DNA of 64,000 nucleotides from Eubacterium sp. AB3007 (GCF_000688015.1 NZ_JIAD01000001.1:1364001-1428000); one strand, 5' to 3'; counted from the stretch's first letter, positions 33,904-42,929 are shown. Notes: generated by a model from the letters alone, not told the origin. A program made the numbers and translations.

Positions 33904-35592
33904 ATGCATTTTGTACATGTGACAATAGAATTGGATCCGGAGGGGCGCATTGATTCGATCCGCTGGTACAGCGAAGATCTGCAGCGACAGTTTGCAGAGA
34001 GCTGGGACGGGTTTTTGGGGCAGCCGGCTTCCTCGATCTTCCCTCATCTTCCCGCAAGCGGACATACCGCCGTGGTGACCTGGAAGGAGAACAGCTTTCT
34101 GTGCGGGCGAATGCTTTGTGCGGAGAAGGAGGTCCTGCTGCTGAGGCAAGGCACCGATCGGGAGTACCTGCTGGAGCGCGCATTGGACCAGCTGCCGGAG
34201 GGGGTCCAGATCTACGACCGAAACGCCTACGCGGTGTATTTCAACGCGCGAAGCCGGCAGATCTCCGACATTCCCGAAGATCTGGACGTGGAGGGGATGC
34301 ACCTGCTGGATATGTACCGGCTGGACGAAAACATCAGCACTACCCTTACCGCACTGCGCACTGGACAACCCGTCATCAACCGTGTGGACAGTTTCTCCAC
34401 CCGCGACGGCACCAGGCTGGCTACCGCCAACACCGCCTTCCCCATCCGCAGGGACGGGGATGTGCTGGGCGCCGCTGTGTTCGAGCAGACCAGGGAGGTG
34501 GTCAGCGACTATCTGAAGCGGATGAACGATATCCACCGCGCGCTGGACGCCTACGAGGAGGACACACCTACCCTGCATTTTGCCGGCTATACCTTCCGAA
34601 ATATCCTGGGAGAAGGGCCTGCGCTGCAGGAGGCGGTCTCCATCGCCAGGAAAGTGGCCGGGCAGGATTCCGACGTGCTCATCGTGGGTGAGACCGGCAC
34701 CGGGAAGGAGCTTTTTGCTCAGGCGATCCACAACGCCAGCTCCCGGCACAAAGCCAGGTTCCTCCCGATCAACTGCGCGGCGATCCCGGAATCTCTCATG
34801 GAGGGGCTGCTGTTCGGCACCGCAAGAGGAAGCTTTACGGGGAGCGTGGACCGGACTGGCTACCTGGAGGAGGCCAGTGGCGGCACCCTGTTCCTGGACG
34901 AGTTGAACTCCATGAGTCTGACGATGCAGTCCAAGCTGCTCCGGGCCGTTCAGGAGCGGACCATCCGCCGGGTGGGAGGGACCCGGGACATCCGCATCGA
35001 CGTACGGTTCATCTCCTCCTGCAACGAGGATCCCTTCACGGCGATCCGGGAAAACCGGCTGCGCCGGGATATCTTCTACCGGCTTTCCACAGTGATGATC
35101 AACCTCCCCTCTCTGCGGGAGCATCCCCAGGATACGGAGGCGCTTCTCCGGGCGCGGATCCGGAACAACAACCCGCACTTTGTCAACAAGGTGGAGCATG
35201 TGACGCCGGAAGTGCTCCAGTTCTTCCAAAGCTACGACTGGCCGGGCAATGTCAGGGAGCTGTTCCACGTGGTAGACTACGCCATGAACATCACCGATTC
35301 GGACACCATCGGCATGGATCATCTGCCAAAATATCTGCTGGAAGGCGAAGCGGTATCCGCGGCCCTCGGACTCGGCGCCGGCCAAGGCTTTGGGCCCGGC
35401 GCCGCACCAGCGCCCGCCGAGCCGGACTGGCACCGGGAGACGCTGCAGACGGTCATGGATCGATACGAGGAAGAGATCCTGCGCCGGGCGCTGGACCGGT
35501 ACGGCGGCAACATCTCACAGACTGCCGCCGCCCTGGGCATCAAGCGCCAGAGCCTCCAGTACCGGATCCGAAAATACGGGATCATTCTATAG
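33904..35592 (+). CDS. Sigma-54-dependent transcriptional activator with PAS domain
   Basis: 562 aa. PAS-like sensor (about 75-200), AAA+ sigma-54 interaction domain (about 230-460) with Walker A GETGTGKE, GSFTGS in place of the usual GAFTGA loop, Walker B GGTLFLDELNSM and WPGNVREL, then a Fis-type helix-turn-helix at the end (GGNISQTAAALGIKRQSLQY). It resembles RocR-type activators of amino-acid catabolism. Divergent from the lyase gene, whose promoter is of the -24/-12 type, so it should switch on lyase and transporter when the substrate is present. Ribosome site AAAGGAG. Confidence 0.93.
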   Translation: MHFVHVTIELDPEGRIDSIRWYSEDLQRQFAESWDGFLGQPASSIFPHLPASGHTAVVTWKENSFLCGRMLCAEKEVLLLRQGTDREYLLERALDQLPEGVQIYDRNAYAVYFNARSRQISDIPEDLDVEGMHLLDMYRLDENISTTLTALRTGQPVINRVDSFSTRDGTRLATANTAFPIRRDGDVLGAAVFEQTREVVSDYLKRMNDIHRALDAYEEDTPTLHFAGYTFRNILGEGPALQEAVSIARKVAGQDSDVLIVGETGTGKELFAQAIHNASSRHKARFLPINCAAIPESLMEGLLFGTARGSFTGSVDRTGYLEEASGGTLFLDELNSMSLTMQSKLLRAVQERTIRRVGGTRDIRIDVRFISSCNEDPFTAIRENRLRRDIFYRLSTVMINLPSLREHPQDTEALLRARIRNNNPHFVNKVEHVTPEVLQFFQSYDWPGNVRELFHVVDYAMNITDSDTIGMDHLPKYLLEGEAVSAALGLGAGQGFGPGAAPAPAEPDWHRETLQTVMDRYEEEILRRALDRYGGNISQTAAALGIKRQSLQYRIRKYGIIL

Positions 35593-35605
35593 AAAGAGAG
35601 TTCTT

Positions 35606-36424
35606 ATGCCTACGACCTATGCACACTATCGATTTGGCTGTGATGTATATAACCTTCTGGACCCAGCGCTGCAGCGGGCCGTGGACCGACATCGCCCCCT
35701 GTACGATCTGGGGGTCCACGGCCCGGACGTGCTGTTCTACTACCGGCCTCTGAAACACAATCACGTAAAAAACCTGGGCAGGGCCTGCCACCGCACCCGC
35801 GGGGATCTGTTTTTTGCACACTGTGCGGAGGTGGTGAATCGTCTCGATGACCGGGCAGCCACCTCGCCCGTGCTCCGGAAGGGAGATGCACCCAGGGCCT
35901 ATATGTCCTATCTGCTGGGAGTGCTTTGTCATTATATGCTGGATCGGTCATGCCACCCGTATGTCTACTGCAAGCAGGAGGAAGGGGTGAGCCACAGCGC
36001 CATCGAGGCATCCTTCGACCGGCATCTGATGGTGCTGGACAGGCTGGATCCTCTGAAATACAGCCCCACACACCACCTGAAGCCTTCACATAAGGCGGCC
36101 CTGGTGATGCGGGATTTCTATCCGCTGCTGACGGAGAGGGAGATTTACGGCGCCCAGGTGTCCATGCTGTGGATCCTGCGGGCGCTGGCAGCCCCAAGGC
36201 CACTGCGCCCGGTGTTCATGGAACTGGCCACTCTAGGCCATGGCAGGGATCTCTTTATCACTACACGCCCCAACCACGACTGCGTAGACAGCGATCTTCG
36301 ACTGAAGGAACTGTACGACAAAGCGCTCATCCTCGCGCCTGACATGCTCGCCCAGCTGCTGGCCCACCTGCAGGACGGCACCCCCTTCGGCCCGGAATTC
36401 AACCACACGTTTGGAAAGGACTGA
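35606..36424 (+). CDS. Zinc-dependent phospholipase C-like protein
   Basis: 272 aa from the ATG 14 bp after the activator stop. An all-helical protein rich in metal-type His/Asp: MPTTYAHYRFG, YDLGVHGPDVLFYY, LGVLCHYMLDRSCHPYV and THHLKPSHKAA match the zinc-dependent phospholipase C family. No signal peptide is seen, unlike secreted PLCs, so a cytosolic role or another phosphoester substrate is possible. Probably cotranscribed with the activator and the next gene. Confidence 0.78.
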   Translation: MPTTYAHYRFGCDVYNLLDPALQRAVDRHRPLYDLGVHGPDVLFYYRPLKHNHVKNLGRACHRTRGDLFFAHCAEVVNRLDDRAATSPVLRKGDAPRAYMSYLLGVLCHYMLDRSCHPYVYCKQEEGVSHSAIEASFDRHLMVLDRLDPLKYSPTHHLKPSHKAALVMRDFYPLLTEREIYGAQVSMLWILRALAAPRPLRPVFMELATLGHGRDLFITTRPNHDCVDSDLRLKELYDKALILAPDMLAQLLAHLQDGTPFGPEFNHTFGKD

Positions 36425-36427
36425 CTT

Positions 36428-37414
36428 ATGGAAGAACGAAAACCAAAATTCAAGATGCGCCACCAGATCATCATTCTGGTGCTCCTGTGCCTTCTGCTGG
36501 CTGGACTCACCTACGCCATCACAGAACTCTACAAGTATTCTGTTAAGATCGAGTACCTGACCGTGGAGGGCACCAAAACCCAGCGCCACATCACCCGTGC
36601 TCCCGATGTGGGCACTTTTGTGGCGGAGCATCCTGAGGACTTTCGAAAGACGGACGTGGTGCTGACCTCCGGCGAAGAGCCCCTGGGAAGCGGCCACAAG
36701 ATCAGTGTGGAGCGTCCAGTGGAGCGGGAAGCGGAGATCGCCGGCCAGAAGCAGACTCTGCTGCTCTACCCCGGCACGGTGAAGGAGAACCTGAGGCGCA
36801 ATCAGGTCGCGGTCACCGAGGATGACATCATCAAGCCCGCCTTGGACAAAACAGTGGCTGCCGATACCCGGATCGTGGTGAAGAAGGTCACCTACAAGGT
36901 GAAGACGAAGGACGAGGTCATCCCCGCCAAAGACATCCTCACCCTGGATTCTTCCCTTCCCTCCGGCCAGCTCCAAAGCACCGACGGCCACGATGGCAAG
37001 GCGCAATACACCTATACCACCACCTATGTCAACGGCAAGAAGAAAAAGACCAAGAAGGAGCTCTCTAAGTGGCTGCGGAAGACGAAGGACAACAAGGTCC
37101 GCCTGGGCACCAGTGCCACCGGCGAGGACGGCGAGGTGACCTATGATCGTATCTTCACTGCCAACGCCACAGCCTACTACGCCGGCAAGAACGCCCATGG
37201 CGCCACCGGCCAGGCCTGCCACTACGGCACCTGCGCGGTGGATCCCAAGGTCATTCCCTATGGCACAAAGCTCTGGGTAGAGGGATACGGAACCGCCGTA
37301 GCCAACGATTGCGGTGGCGCAGTTAAGGGCAACATCATCGACCTCTACATGCACAGCACCAAGGAATGCTACAGTTGGGGACGCCGCAACGTCAAGACCT
37401 ATGTGCTGAACTAG
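36428..37414 (+). CDS. G5 / 3D-domain wall-lytic protein (YabE-like)
   Basis: 328 aa. One N-terminal membrane segment (12-31), a ubiquitin-like DUF348 domain (about 38-95), a G5 domain (about 130-190), a Lys-rich linker and a C-terminal 3D domain: FTANATAYYAGKNAHGATG, AVDPKVIPYGTKLWVEGYG and DCGGAVKGNIIDLY, whose aspartates are the predicted catalytic residues of the lytic transglycosylase-type 3D fold. It resembles YabE/Sps resuscitation-type muralytic enzymes acting on peptidoglycan. Start 3 bp after the previous stop. Confidence 0.88.
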   Translation: MEERKPKFKMRHQIIILVLLCLLLAGLTYAITELYKYSVKIEYLTVEGTKTQRHITRAPDVGTFVAEHPEDFRKTDVVLTSGEEPLGSGHKISVERPVEREAEIAGQKQTLLLYPGTVKENLRRNQVAVTEDDIIKPALDKTVAADTRIVVKKVTYKVKTKDEVIPAKDILTLDSSLPSGQLQSTDGHDGKAQYTYTTTYVNGKKKKTKKELSKWLRKTKDNKVRLGTSATGEDGEVTYDRIFTANATAYYAGKNAHGATGQACHYGTCAVDPKVIPYGTKLWVEGYGTAVANDCGGAVKGNIIDLYMHSTKECYSWGRRNVKTYVLN

Positions 37415-37445
37415 CCCGGCCGCATACCGTCCAGCCCCCCACAGA

Positions 37446-37515
37446 TGCGCGCGCCTGTGCATCCGTGAATCCGCGCGCCTGTGCATCCGTGAATCCTCGC
37501 GCCTGTGCATCCGCG
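37446..37515. repeat. 24-bp GC-rich tandem array
   Basis: About three copies of GCGCGCCTGTGCATCCGTGA followed by ATCC, in the gap between the 3D gene and palindrome E. Same gene-end position as the array at 32070. Confidence 0.85.
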
Positions 37516-37559
37516 CATCTGCACATATAAGTACGTCATGCATGCAGGAAAAACCGTAT

Positions 37560-37589
37560 GGAATAATCGCTAATATTTGCGATTATTCC
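37560..37589. repeat. AT-rich palindrome, copy E
   Basis: A variant with outer arms GGAATAATCGC instead of ATTAATCGC and the centre mismatch of copy D. About 85 bp 5' of the MBL gene. Confidence 0.8.
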
Positions 37590-37674
37590 CCTACGCATTC
37601 CAGGCATGCCTGTGAAAATTCTTGCAGACTCTGAAAACATTCGACCAATCTTTGGAAAGGAAAAACCGCGCACA

Positions 37675-38511
37675 ATGGCGCGGTCCAAAAAAATCATGAT
37701 AATCACGTTCATTCACCACAGTTCTTTTCTGGTGGAGACAGATAGCCTTTATCTGCTCTTCGACTACTTCCGCGGCACATTACCGGAACTGGATCCGGCC
37801 AAGCCGCTCTACGTGCTGACCAGCCACAGCCACAGTGACCATTACAGCCGGAAGATCTACAGCCTGGCTGACCGACGCGCGGCGACGGGCACGGCGGGGG
37901 ACGCTGCGCTGGTCACCTTCCTGCTTGGGCACGACATCGACCCGCGGGATATCCCGCCAGCCAACTGCAAACAGACCCATATCCTGCAGCCGCACGAGAC
38001 CTACCAGGACTCCCTTCTGAAGGTTGAGACCCTCCACTCTACCGATGAAGGCATCGCCTTCTGGTGTACGGCGGCGGATGGCGCTGCAAGACAGCAGATC
38101 TACCATGCCGGTGATCACAGCAACTGGATCTGGGAAGGGACAGCGCATAACATAGGCTTTGTGCATATGTACCACGAGGAGCTGGCGCGCATCGCCGGGC
38201 GCACCGCTGACGTGGCCATGCTTTCGATGGATCCCAGGCTGGACAAAGAATTCGCGGCTGACTGGTACTACAAAGAATTCCCGCTGCACCGGCGGGCGGA
38301 CGGGTGGATGCAGCCACGGCCGGAGAAGGCCCGTGGGTGGGCGCTGACCATTCAGGAATACATGCAGTACGCAGACGCCCGGGTCATCTTCCCCATGCAC
38401 CAGTGGGGACAGTTCGACCTCACCGATCGCTTCTGCGCACTGAAAGAAAACGCGGCCTATGCAGACCGGGTGGTCCATATAAAACGCGACGGAGAAAGCT
38501 GGGAAATATAG
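37675..38511 (+). CDS. MBL-fold metal-dependent hydrolase
   Basis: About 278 aa. Metallo-beta-lactamase fold of the UlaG/YtnP-like type: FIHHSSFLVETDSLYLLFDY, TSHSHSDHYSRKIY (HxHxDH), YHAGDHSNW and FPMHQWGQFD. It probably hydrolyses a phosphodiester or lactone; substrate not predictable. The start is uncertain: I took the ATG 14 bp after GGAAAGG; a later ATG at 37696 fits the domain edge equally well. Confidence 0.8.
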   Translation: MARSKKIMIITFIHHSSFLVETDSLYLLFDYFRGTLPELDPAKPLYVLTSHSHSDHYSRKIYSLADRRAATGTAGDAALVTFLLGHDIDPRDIPPANCKQTHILQPHETYQDSLLKVETLHSTDEGIAFWCTAADGAARQQIYHAGDHSNWIWEGTAHNIGFVHMYHEELARIAGRTADVAMLSMDPRLDKEFAADWYYKEFPLHRRADGWMQPRPEKARGWALTIQEYMQYADARVIFPMHQWGQFDLTDRFCALKENAAYADRVVHIKRDGESWEI

Positions 38512-38514
38512 AAA

Positions 38515-38551
38515 ACGGGCGGCGCACACAGTATGTGTTGCGCCGCCCGCT
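38515..38551 (-). terminator. Terminator of the DUF308 - DJ-1 - clostripain operon
   Basis: GCGGGCGGCGC stem with the loop ACACATACTGTGT and TTTTC on the minus strand, 8 bp after the protease stop. It may also slow plus-strand transcripts from the MBL gene. Confidence 0.75.
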
Positions 38552-38558
38552 GGCGTTC

Positions 38559-40940
38559 TTAGTTGATCTCTGGCGTCCAGTATGTCTTGCCGTACATGTC
38601 GGTGAATTTGTACAAGATGTGGGCTTTGTTGTCGGGGAGAGACACGTTGCTCACCACGATCGCAGACGGGTCACTGACCTTCTGGGTCTTGCCCAGCTGG
38701 AACTCGTCCTTCTCCCTGCCATTTCTGTTGTAATATCTGGCGCGGAACTTCAGCTGATCCCCCTTGGCCAGACCGCGGATGGTCTTGGCCTGGGTCTGGG
38801 TCACGCTCTCGTCATAGTCCAGATCCACACCGATGATCTCCCCGTATTCAGAAGCCTCGGTGAACCGAATCAGCAGGTTGGCCGCCAGGCCGTTGTACCA
38901 CACCGGCACCCGGCCGGTGACGATGTACTTGCCCTCGCCCTTCTCGACGGTGTCCATATGATAGTAAGGCACCGGCTGTCCGTCGATGGCCAGCCAGTCG
39001 ATATCCGTATCCGGCAACAGATTGCCATCTTCGTCAAAATCATAAAGATTATCTGCTCCCATCTCGATGTATCCGCTTCCATCCTCTATGTACAGGGCTT
39101 TGTCCACCATGCTCACCGCAGACCATTGTTCCTCGGTGAGTTGGATCACCGACTTGCCGTCCCCGTTCTTCTGCCATTTCAGGTCCGCCGCTGTGATACG
39201 GTTCTCACCGATGTAGTCCGCTACTTCCTCCGCTGACATGGGGTCCTCCGTGAGGAAGCGAGTGTTGCTGCGGCCCAGACCTTCCAGCCCGTAGTTGGCA
39301 TAGTTGCCCAACTGCCCCGAGAACAAAGTCTGCAGCAGCTGCGCCATATCCTGACCGCTGACGGCCTGTCCGCCGCCGCTCCCGCTGCCCCCGAACAAAG
39401 ATGGCATCTGGTTGCCCCCTGCCACCTGTCCGCTGGCCTGCATCTGGGCAAATCGTTTGATGGCCTTGGCATAGTCCGTGTCCATGTCGATCTTCCGGTA
39501 GGTGTCCGTCATGGAATCCACGTTCCGGAGCTGACGGTACGGGAAGTAGATGGAGAGGCCATAGGCGTTGGTCATGTTGCCGCTGGTCCGGTTGTACTTG
39601 ACAGACTGCAGCAGGCTTTTGGTCAGGACCTTGCCTTCCCCGCTTCCAATCAACGCCGCAAAATCCACCAGGTCGATCTGGTCGATGCCGGCGCTCTTTC
39701 CGAACTCTCGACATCCACTCCGGGCACTGGCCACATCCTGATATTCTCCGCTTTCGATGGCACGCACCGCCGCGCCGGAGAAGCCTTTCATGTCTGCCGG
39801 CAGCGTCTGGGAGAACTCCGCCAGATCCACCACAGACAGCGTGGTCGCCTGGCCACGGCACTGCTGGTTACATGCCTTGGTGAAATCGTCCGCAATGATC
39901 TTCCCCGCTTCCAGAGTGGGAAGCGAAGGATCCTTCGCCAGGGCGGACAGCCAGCCGGTGTAGTACCAGCCGATGCCCGGTTCCACCTCTTCACTGGCAA
40001 TCATGTAATCGGCGTAGTCGCTGAGAGCCAGCGCCGTCTCATAGGTAGCCATCAGACAGGCATCGAATCCGATGAAATCGAATTTGGTCCCGGCGTCCTT
40101 CAGCGCCTGACGGATCTCGTTGATCTTCATGGAGTCGCCGTTGCCGTAGTTCTCGTCGTAACCGTAGCCCGCCACGGAGCCGCTTCCGTGATCCCAAAGG
40201 ATCAGATCCTGGCGGTTTGCCGGGAAGTTCTTGGCACAAAACCGGATGAACTCAGTCAACGTCTGTGGATCCGTCATGGCACCCGTACCTGCGTTCTTCA
40301 CCAGACACTGGAACTGGCCGTTCTTCACCTGATAGATCTGGTTGCAGCGGCTGCTGACCACATTGTTCTTCCACTTCCGGCAGCCGCCGGTATAGACCAG
40401 CACGTTCACGTTGTCGGAAGGCGTTGCCTTCAGCATCTCGTTGAGGTCGCTGGTGCCCATGGCCGCCCGGGACTCCAGGTCCGTGCCGCACATGAAGACC
40501 ATGAGGGTGACCTTGTCCCTGCCATTCCCCTTGATGGTCGTGAATTTCTCCCTCGCCTGGCTGGACACCTGGGTGTTCAGCTTCCCGGAGTTGGACTCCT
40601 GATGCCATCCGCTGCTGACACCGTTGCCGCTACTGATCACATCCGTGTAGTCACCGCCGCCCCCCAGATCCCAGAGGTTGCCTCCGGAGAACAGGAACAC
40701 GAGCACCAGCAATACAACGGTGCCAAGGCCCATGCCGCCGGCAGCCCTGGTGGGGAACCCTCCTCCGTGACCACTGCCGCCGTAGTTGCCACCCCCGAAG
40801 CTGCCGCCGCCGTGTCCGCCAGAGCTTCCGCCATGTCCGCCGTGGTGACCTCCGAATCCGCTGCCGGATCCTCCGCTTGGCCGGCTGACATGACCGGAGC
40901 CTGTGACTGTCTTCCTTCGTGCGCTGGGTCTGTTTTTCAT
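38559..40940 (-). CDS. Clostripain-family (C11) cysteine protease, membrane anchored
   Basis: 793 aa. A Gly/His-rich low-complexity N-terminus (about 18-65: repeated GGHGG and GGSFGGG), one membrane segment (about 70-88), then a C11 peptidase domain: VFMCGTDLESR, ILWDHGSGSVAGYGYDENYG with catalytic His, and FIGFDACLMATYETAL with catalytic Cys. The C-terminal 250 residues form a separate beta-rich domain ending in PEIN. The type II topology places the protease outside the cell. Last gene of a three-gene operon. Confidence 0.87.
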   Translation of the reverse strand: MKNRPSARRKTVTGSGHVSRPSGGSGSGFGGHHGGHGGSSGGHGGGSFGGGNYGGSGHGGGFPTRAAGGMGLGTVVLLVLVFLFSGGNLWDLGGGGDYTDVISSGNGVSSGWHQESNSGKLNTQVSSQAREKFTTIKGNGRDKVTLMVFMCGTDLESRAAMGTSDLNEMLKATPSDNVNVLVYTGGCRKWKNNVVSSRCNQIYQVKNGQFQCLVKNAGTGAMTDPQTLTEFIRFCAKNFPANRQDLILWDHGSGSVAGYGYDENYGNGDSMKINEIRQALKDAGTKFDFIGFDACLMATYETALALSDYADYMIASEEVEPGIGWYYTGWLSALAKDPSLPTLEAGKIIADDFTKACNQQCRGQATTLSVVDLAEFSQTLPADMKGFSGAAVRAIESGEYQDVASARSGCREFGKSAGIDQIDLVDFAALIGSGEGKVLTKSLLQSVKYNRTSGNMTNAYGLSIYFPYRQLRNVDSMTDTYRKIDMDTDYAKAIKRFAQMQASGQVAGGNQMPSLFGGSGSGGGQAVSGQDMAQLLQTLFSGQLGNYANYGLEGLGRSNTRFLTEDPMSAEEVADYIGENRITAADLKWQKNGDGKSVIQLTEEQWSAVSMVDKALYIEDGSGYIEMGADNLYDFDEDGNLLPDTDIDWLAIDGQPVPYYHMDTVEKGEGKYIVTGRVPVWYNGLAANLLIRFTEASEYGEIIGVDLDYDESVTQTQAKTIRGLAKGDQLKFRARYYNRNGREKDEFQLGKTQKVSDPSAIVVSNVSLPDNKAHILYKFTDMYGKTYWTPEIN

Positions 40941-40949
40941 GCCATCCTC

Positions 40950-41495
40950 CTATTTTTCAAACAACAAGCCTGCTGCCACTTCGTCGCGAACGCCTCTGCC
41001 CTTCAGGTGTTCCACCAGTGCCAGCGCAAAAGCCATGGCCTTGGCCGGCCCCTGACCGGTGATGATGTTCCCGTCCACCGTGACGGCTTCGCCCGTGGCA
41101 GTGCCTCCCACCAGTTTCTCTTCCATGCCCGGATAGATGGTGGCGCGGCGCCCTGCAATGACCCCGTGGGCCCCCAGCATCATGGGCGCCGCGCAGATCG
41201 CCGCGATATTCCGGTTCTCTCTTGCGAACCTCTGGATCTGTTCCTTCAGCCCTGTGTGGTTCTGCAGATACTCCGCTCCCGGGAGTCCACCGGGCATCAC
41301 CAGCATCTCACAGTTCTCATGGTCCGCGTTCACGAACAGAATGTCTGCCTCTACCGTAATGCCGTGAGAACCACGGACGGCTTTGTTCCCGGTGATGGAT
41401 ACCGTCTGCACCTCGACCCCCGCACGCCGGAGCACGTCCACGGTGGTCAGCGCCTCCACTTCCTCAAAGCCCTCTGCCAGATATACGTAAACCAT
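40950..41495 (-). CDS. DJ-1/PfpI family protein
   Basis: 181 aa. VYVYLAEGFEEVEALTTVDVLRRAG, PGGLPGAEYL, AAICAAPMMLGAHGV with the nucleophile Cys, and DGNIITGQGPAKAMAFALALVE: a bacterial DJ-1 (YajL/ThiJ-like) member. These act as glyoxalase or deglycase-type stress proteins; the exact reaction is debated. Starts 2 bp after the DUF308 stop. Confidence 0.9.
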   Translation of the reverse strand: MVYVYLAEGFEEVEALTTVDVLRRAGVEVQTVSITGNKAVRGSHGITVEADILFVNADHENCEMLVMPGGLPGAEYLQNHTGLKEQIQRFARENRNIAAICAAPMMLGAHGVIAGRRATIYPGMEEKLVGGTATGEAVTVDGNIITGQGPAKAMAFALALVEHLKGRGVRDEVAAGLLFEK

Positions 41496-41496
41496 A

Positions 41497-42054
41497 CTAT
41501 TCCTCCATTTCCTTGTTGAACTTCTTCAGTTCTCTGCCCATCAGGATGTTCGCCACGATGTCCATGACACCACCGAACACTAACCCAACCCCCATGGCAA
41601 TGAAGAACGCGTTCGCCATCTCAAAGGGGAAGAGCATGATCACCAGACCAAACACGGTCACCAGGGCAGCGATGATCAGGTTGACCTTGAAATCGCCGTA
41701 CCCAAACCTCCTGAGGTTGACGGCATACTGGATCATCATCACTCCCCGGATGGTGATCATCAGCCCCAGAATGAAGGGGATCAACGAGATCACCAGCTCC
41801 TGCTGCAGCATGATGAACACCGCCAGCACGATGAGGATAATGCCGTATGCCAGCCCGTTATTGCCCTCTGCCACCCGGTGTTCTACCTTCGTCAGGATGT
41901 AACTGGCGATGCTGGCTCCACCTATGATGGCCAGCGTCACCGCCAGGATGATGCAGAACGACTTGCCGATGATGGTCGGCTGCGCGATGATGATCGCACC
42001 CAGCACAACATAAATCAGCGAAACGATGTATTTCGACCAACGAACCTGTTCCAT
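41497..42054 (-). CDS. DUF308 (HdeD-like) membrane protein
   Basis: 185 aa, six membrane segments, two DUF308 repeats (IVSLIYVVLGAIIIAQP and later VTVFGLVIMLFPFEMANAFF). Related to HdeD of acid-stress tolerance in enterobacteria; role here unknown. Ribosome site AAGGAGGG. First gene of the operon with DJ-1 and the C11 protease. Confidence 0.85.
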   Translation of the reverse strand: MEQVRWSKYIVSLIYVVLGAIIIAQPTIIGKSFCIILAVTLAIIGGASIASYILTKVEHRVAEGNNGLAYGIILIVLAVFIMLQQELVISLIPFILGLMITIRGVMMIQYAVNLRRFGYGDFKVNLIIAALVTVFGLVIMLFPFEMANAFFIAMGVGLVFGGVMDIVANILMGRELKKFNKEMEE

Positions 42055-42102
42055 GGGTTCCCTCCTTACACGTCCTATTTCCGATAGATTCTCTTGTGTT
42101 TT

Positions 42103-42111
42103 ATTATACCA
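42103..42111 (-). promoter_or_regulatory. Extended -10 promoter of the DUF308 operon
   Basis: TGGTATAAT on the minus strand, identical to the xpaC promoter core, about 50 bp 5' of the start. No clear -35. Confidence 0.6.
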
Positions 42112-42120
42112 CGGTTTCCC

Positions 42121-42929
42121 TCTGTTTAGAAGACAAAGCCTTGTTATGTGATGGCTTTGTGATGCTTTTGCGCAGAAACCTCCACAAACCGTTCATGGAA
42201 TTCGCAAGAGACAATGCTCTGTCCATCACATATCTCCGCTATACTTAAACCATCGAAAGGAGATGATGCCATAGACGAACACCCAGGCGAATAGAATTAC
42301 ACTCACATAAACTATAGAAAACTTTCTTAACATAACAACTTTCTCATAACAACAACTTTCTCATAATACTATACAAAAACCCATAATAAGACAAATCAAA
42401 GAACTGAGGTTCCATGCGCAGTGCAAGCGTGAGGAGCCTCAGTTTTTCTTTCTGCCCTGTGTTAATAGTGGCGGGTGTTGCGCCCGGGCCTTTTGCCTGT
42501 GGGGATTGCCCTGAGGATATTGGCGCAGTGATCTTGCCGTGGATATTTGGCGCGATATGATGATGTAATATCCATTCATACGCCATTGGTCACACTGGGA
42601 TTCCGTTACTTTGTGCATCCGACTCCATATGACGGAAATCGAGGGGGCCAAAAAGGGTAGTCACAGGAGATAATGAGGTCTATAGTGGGCGAATTGGCAC
42701 AATTCCTCCCAAAAACCACGTTCAGTTTTCCAGAATTGTAAATACATCCTATTTGTTGCATTTCCACACGAGCCGTAAGACCAAAACCAGTCTTTTTTTT
42801 CCGTCAATACTATCTGCATAATCATCTGACGGAAAAAGGGAGCGCCGTGTGGGCACGGAATCGTGTGGACGGAATATCGAGAGGAGGCTGAACCAGCCAG
42901 TCGGTCGGATTGTACCCGATGTACCTGGT
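42121..42929. other. 800-bp gene-free region with a free-standing terminator
   Basis: No supported protein gene. It holds two ACAAAGC motifs in opposite orientation (42133, 42154), a -10-like TATACT at 42240, a ribosome site followed at once by ATGATGCCATAG, direct repeats of AACTTTCTCATAA (about 42331-42366), and a terminator at 42402-42447 without an upstream gene. A small RNA of roughly 150-200 nt between 42250 and 42447 is possible. The rest, to 42929, shows nothing I can name. Confidence 0.5.
42402..42447 (+). terminator. Orphan rho-independent terminator
   Basis: AACTGAGG / CCTCAGTT arms, with a further TTCC/GGA pairing inside, followed by TTTTT on the plus strand. No plus-strand ORF precedes it. 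Confidence 0.8.

Noticed and set aside
40188..41519. 443-codon plus-strand open frame across the clostripain and DJ-1 genes
   Set aside because: It crosses two well-supported genes on the other strand and shows no family features.
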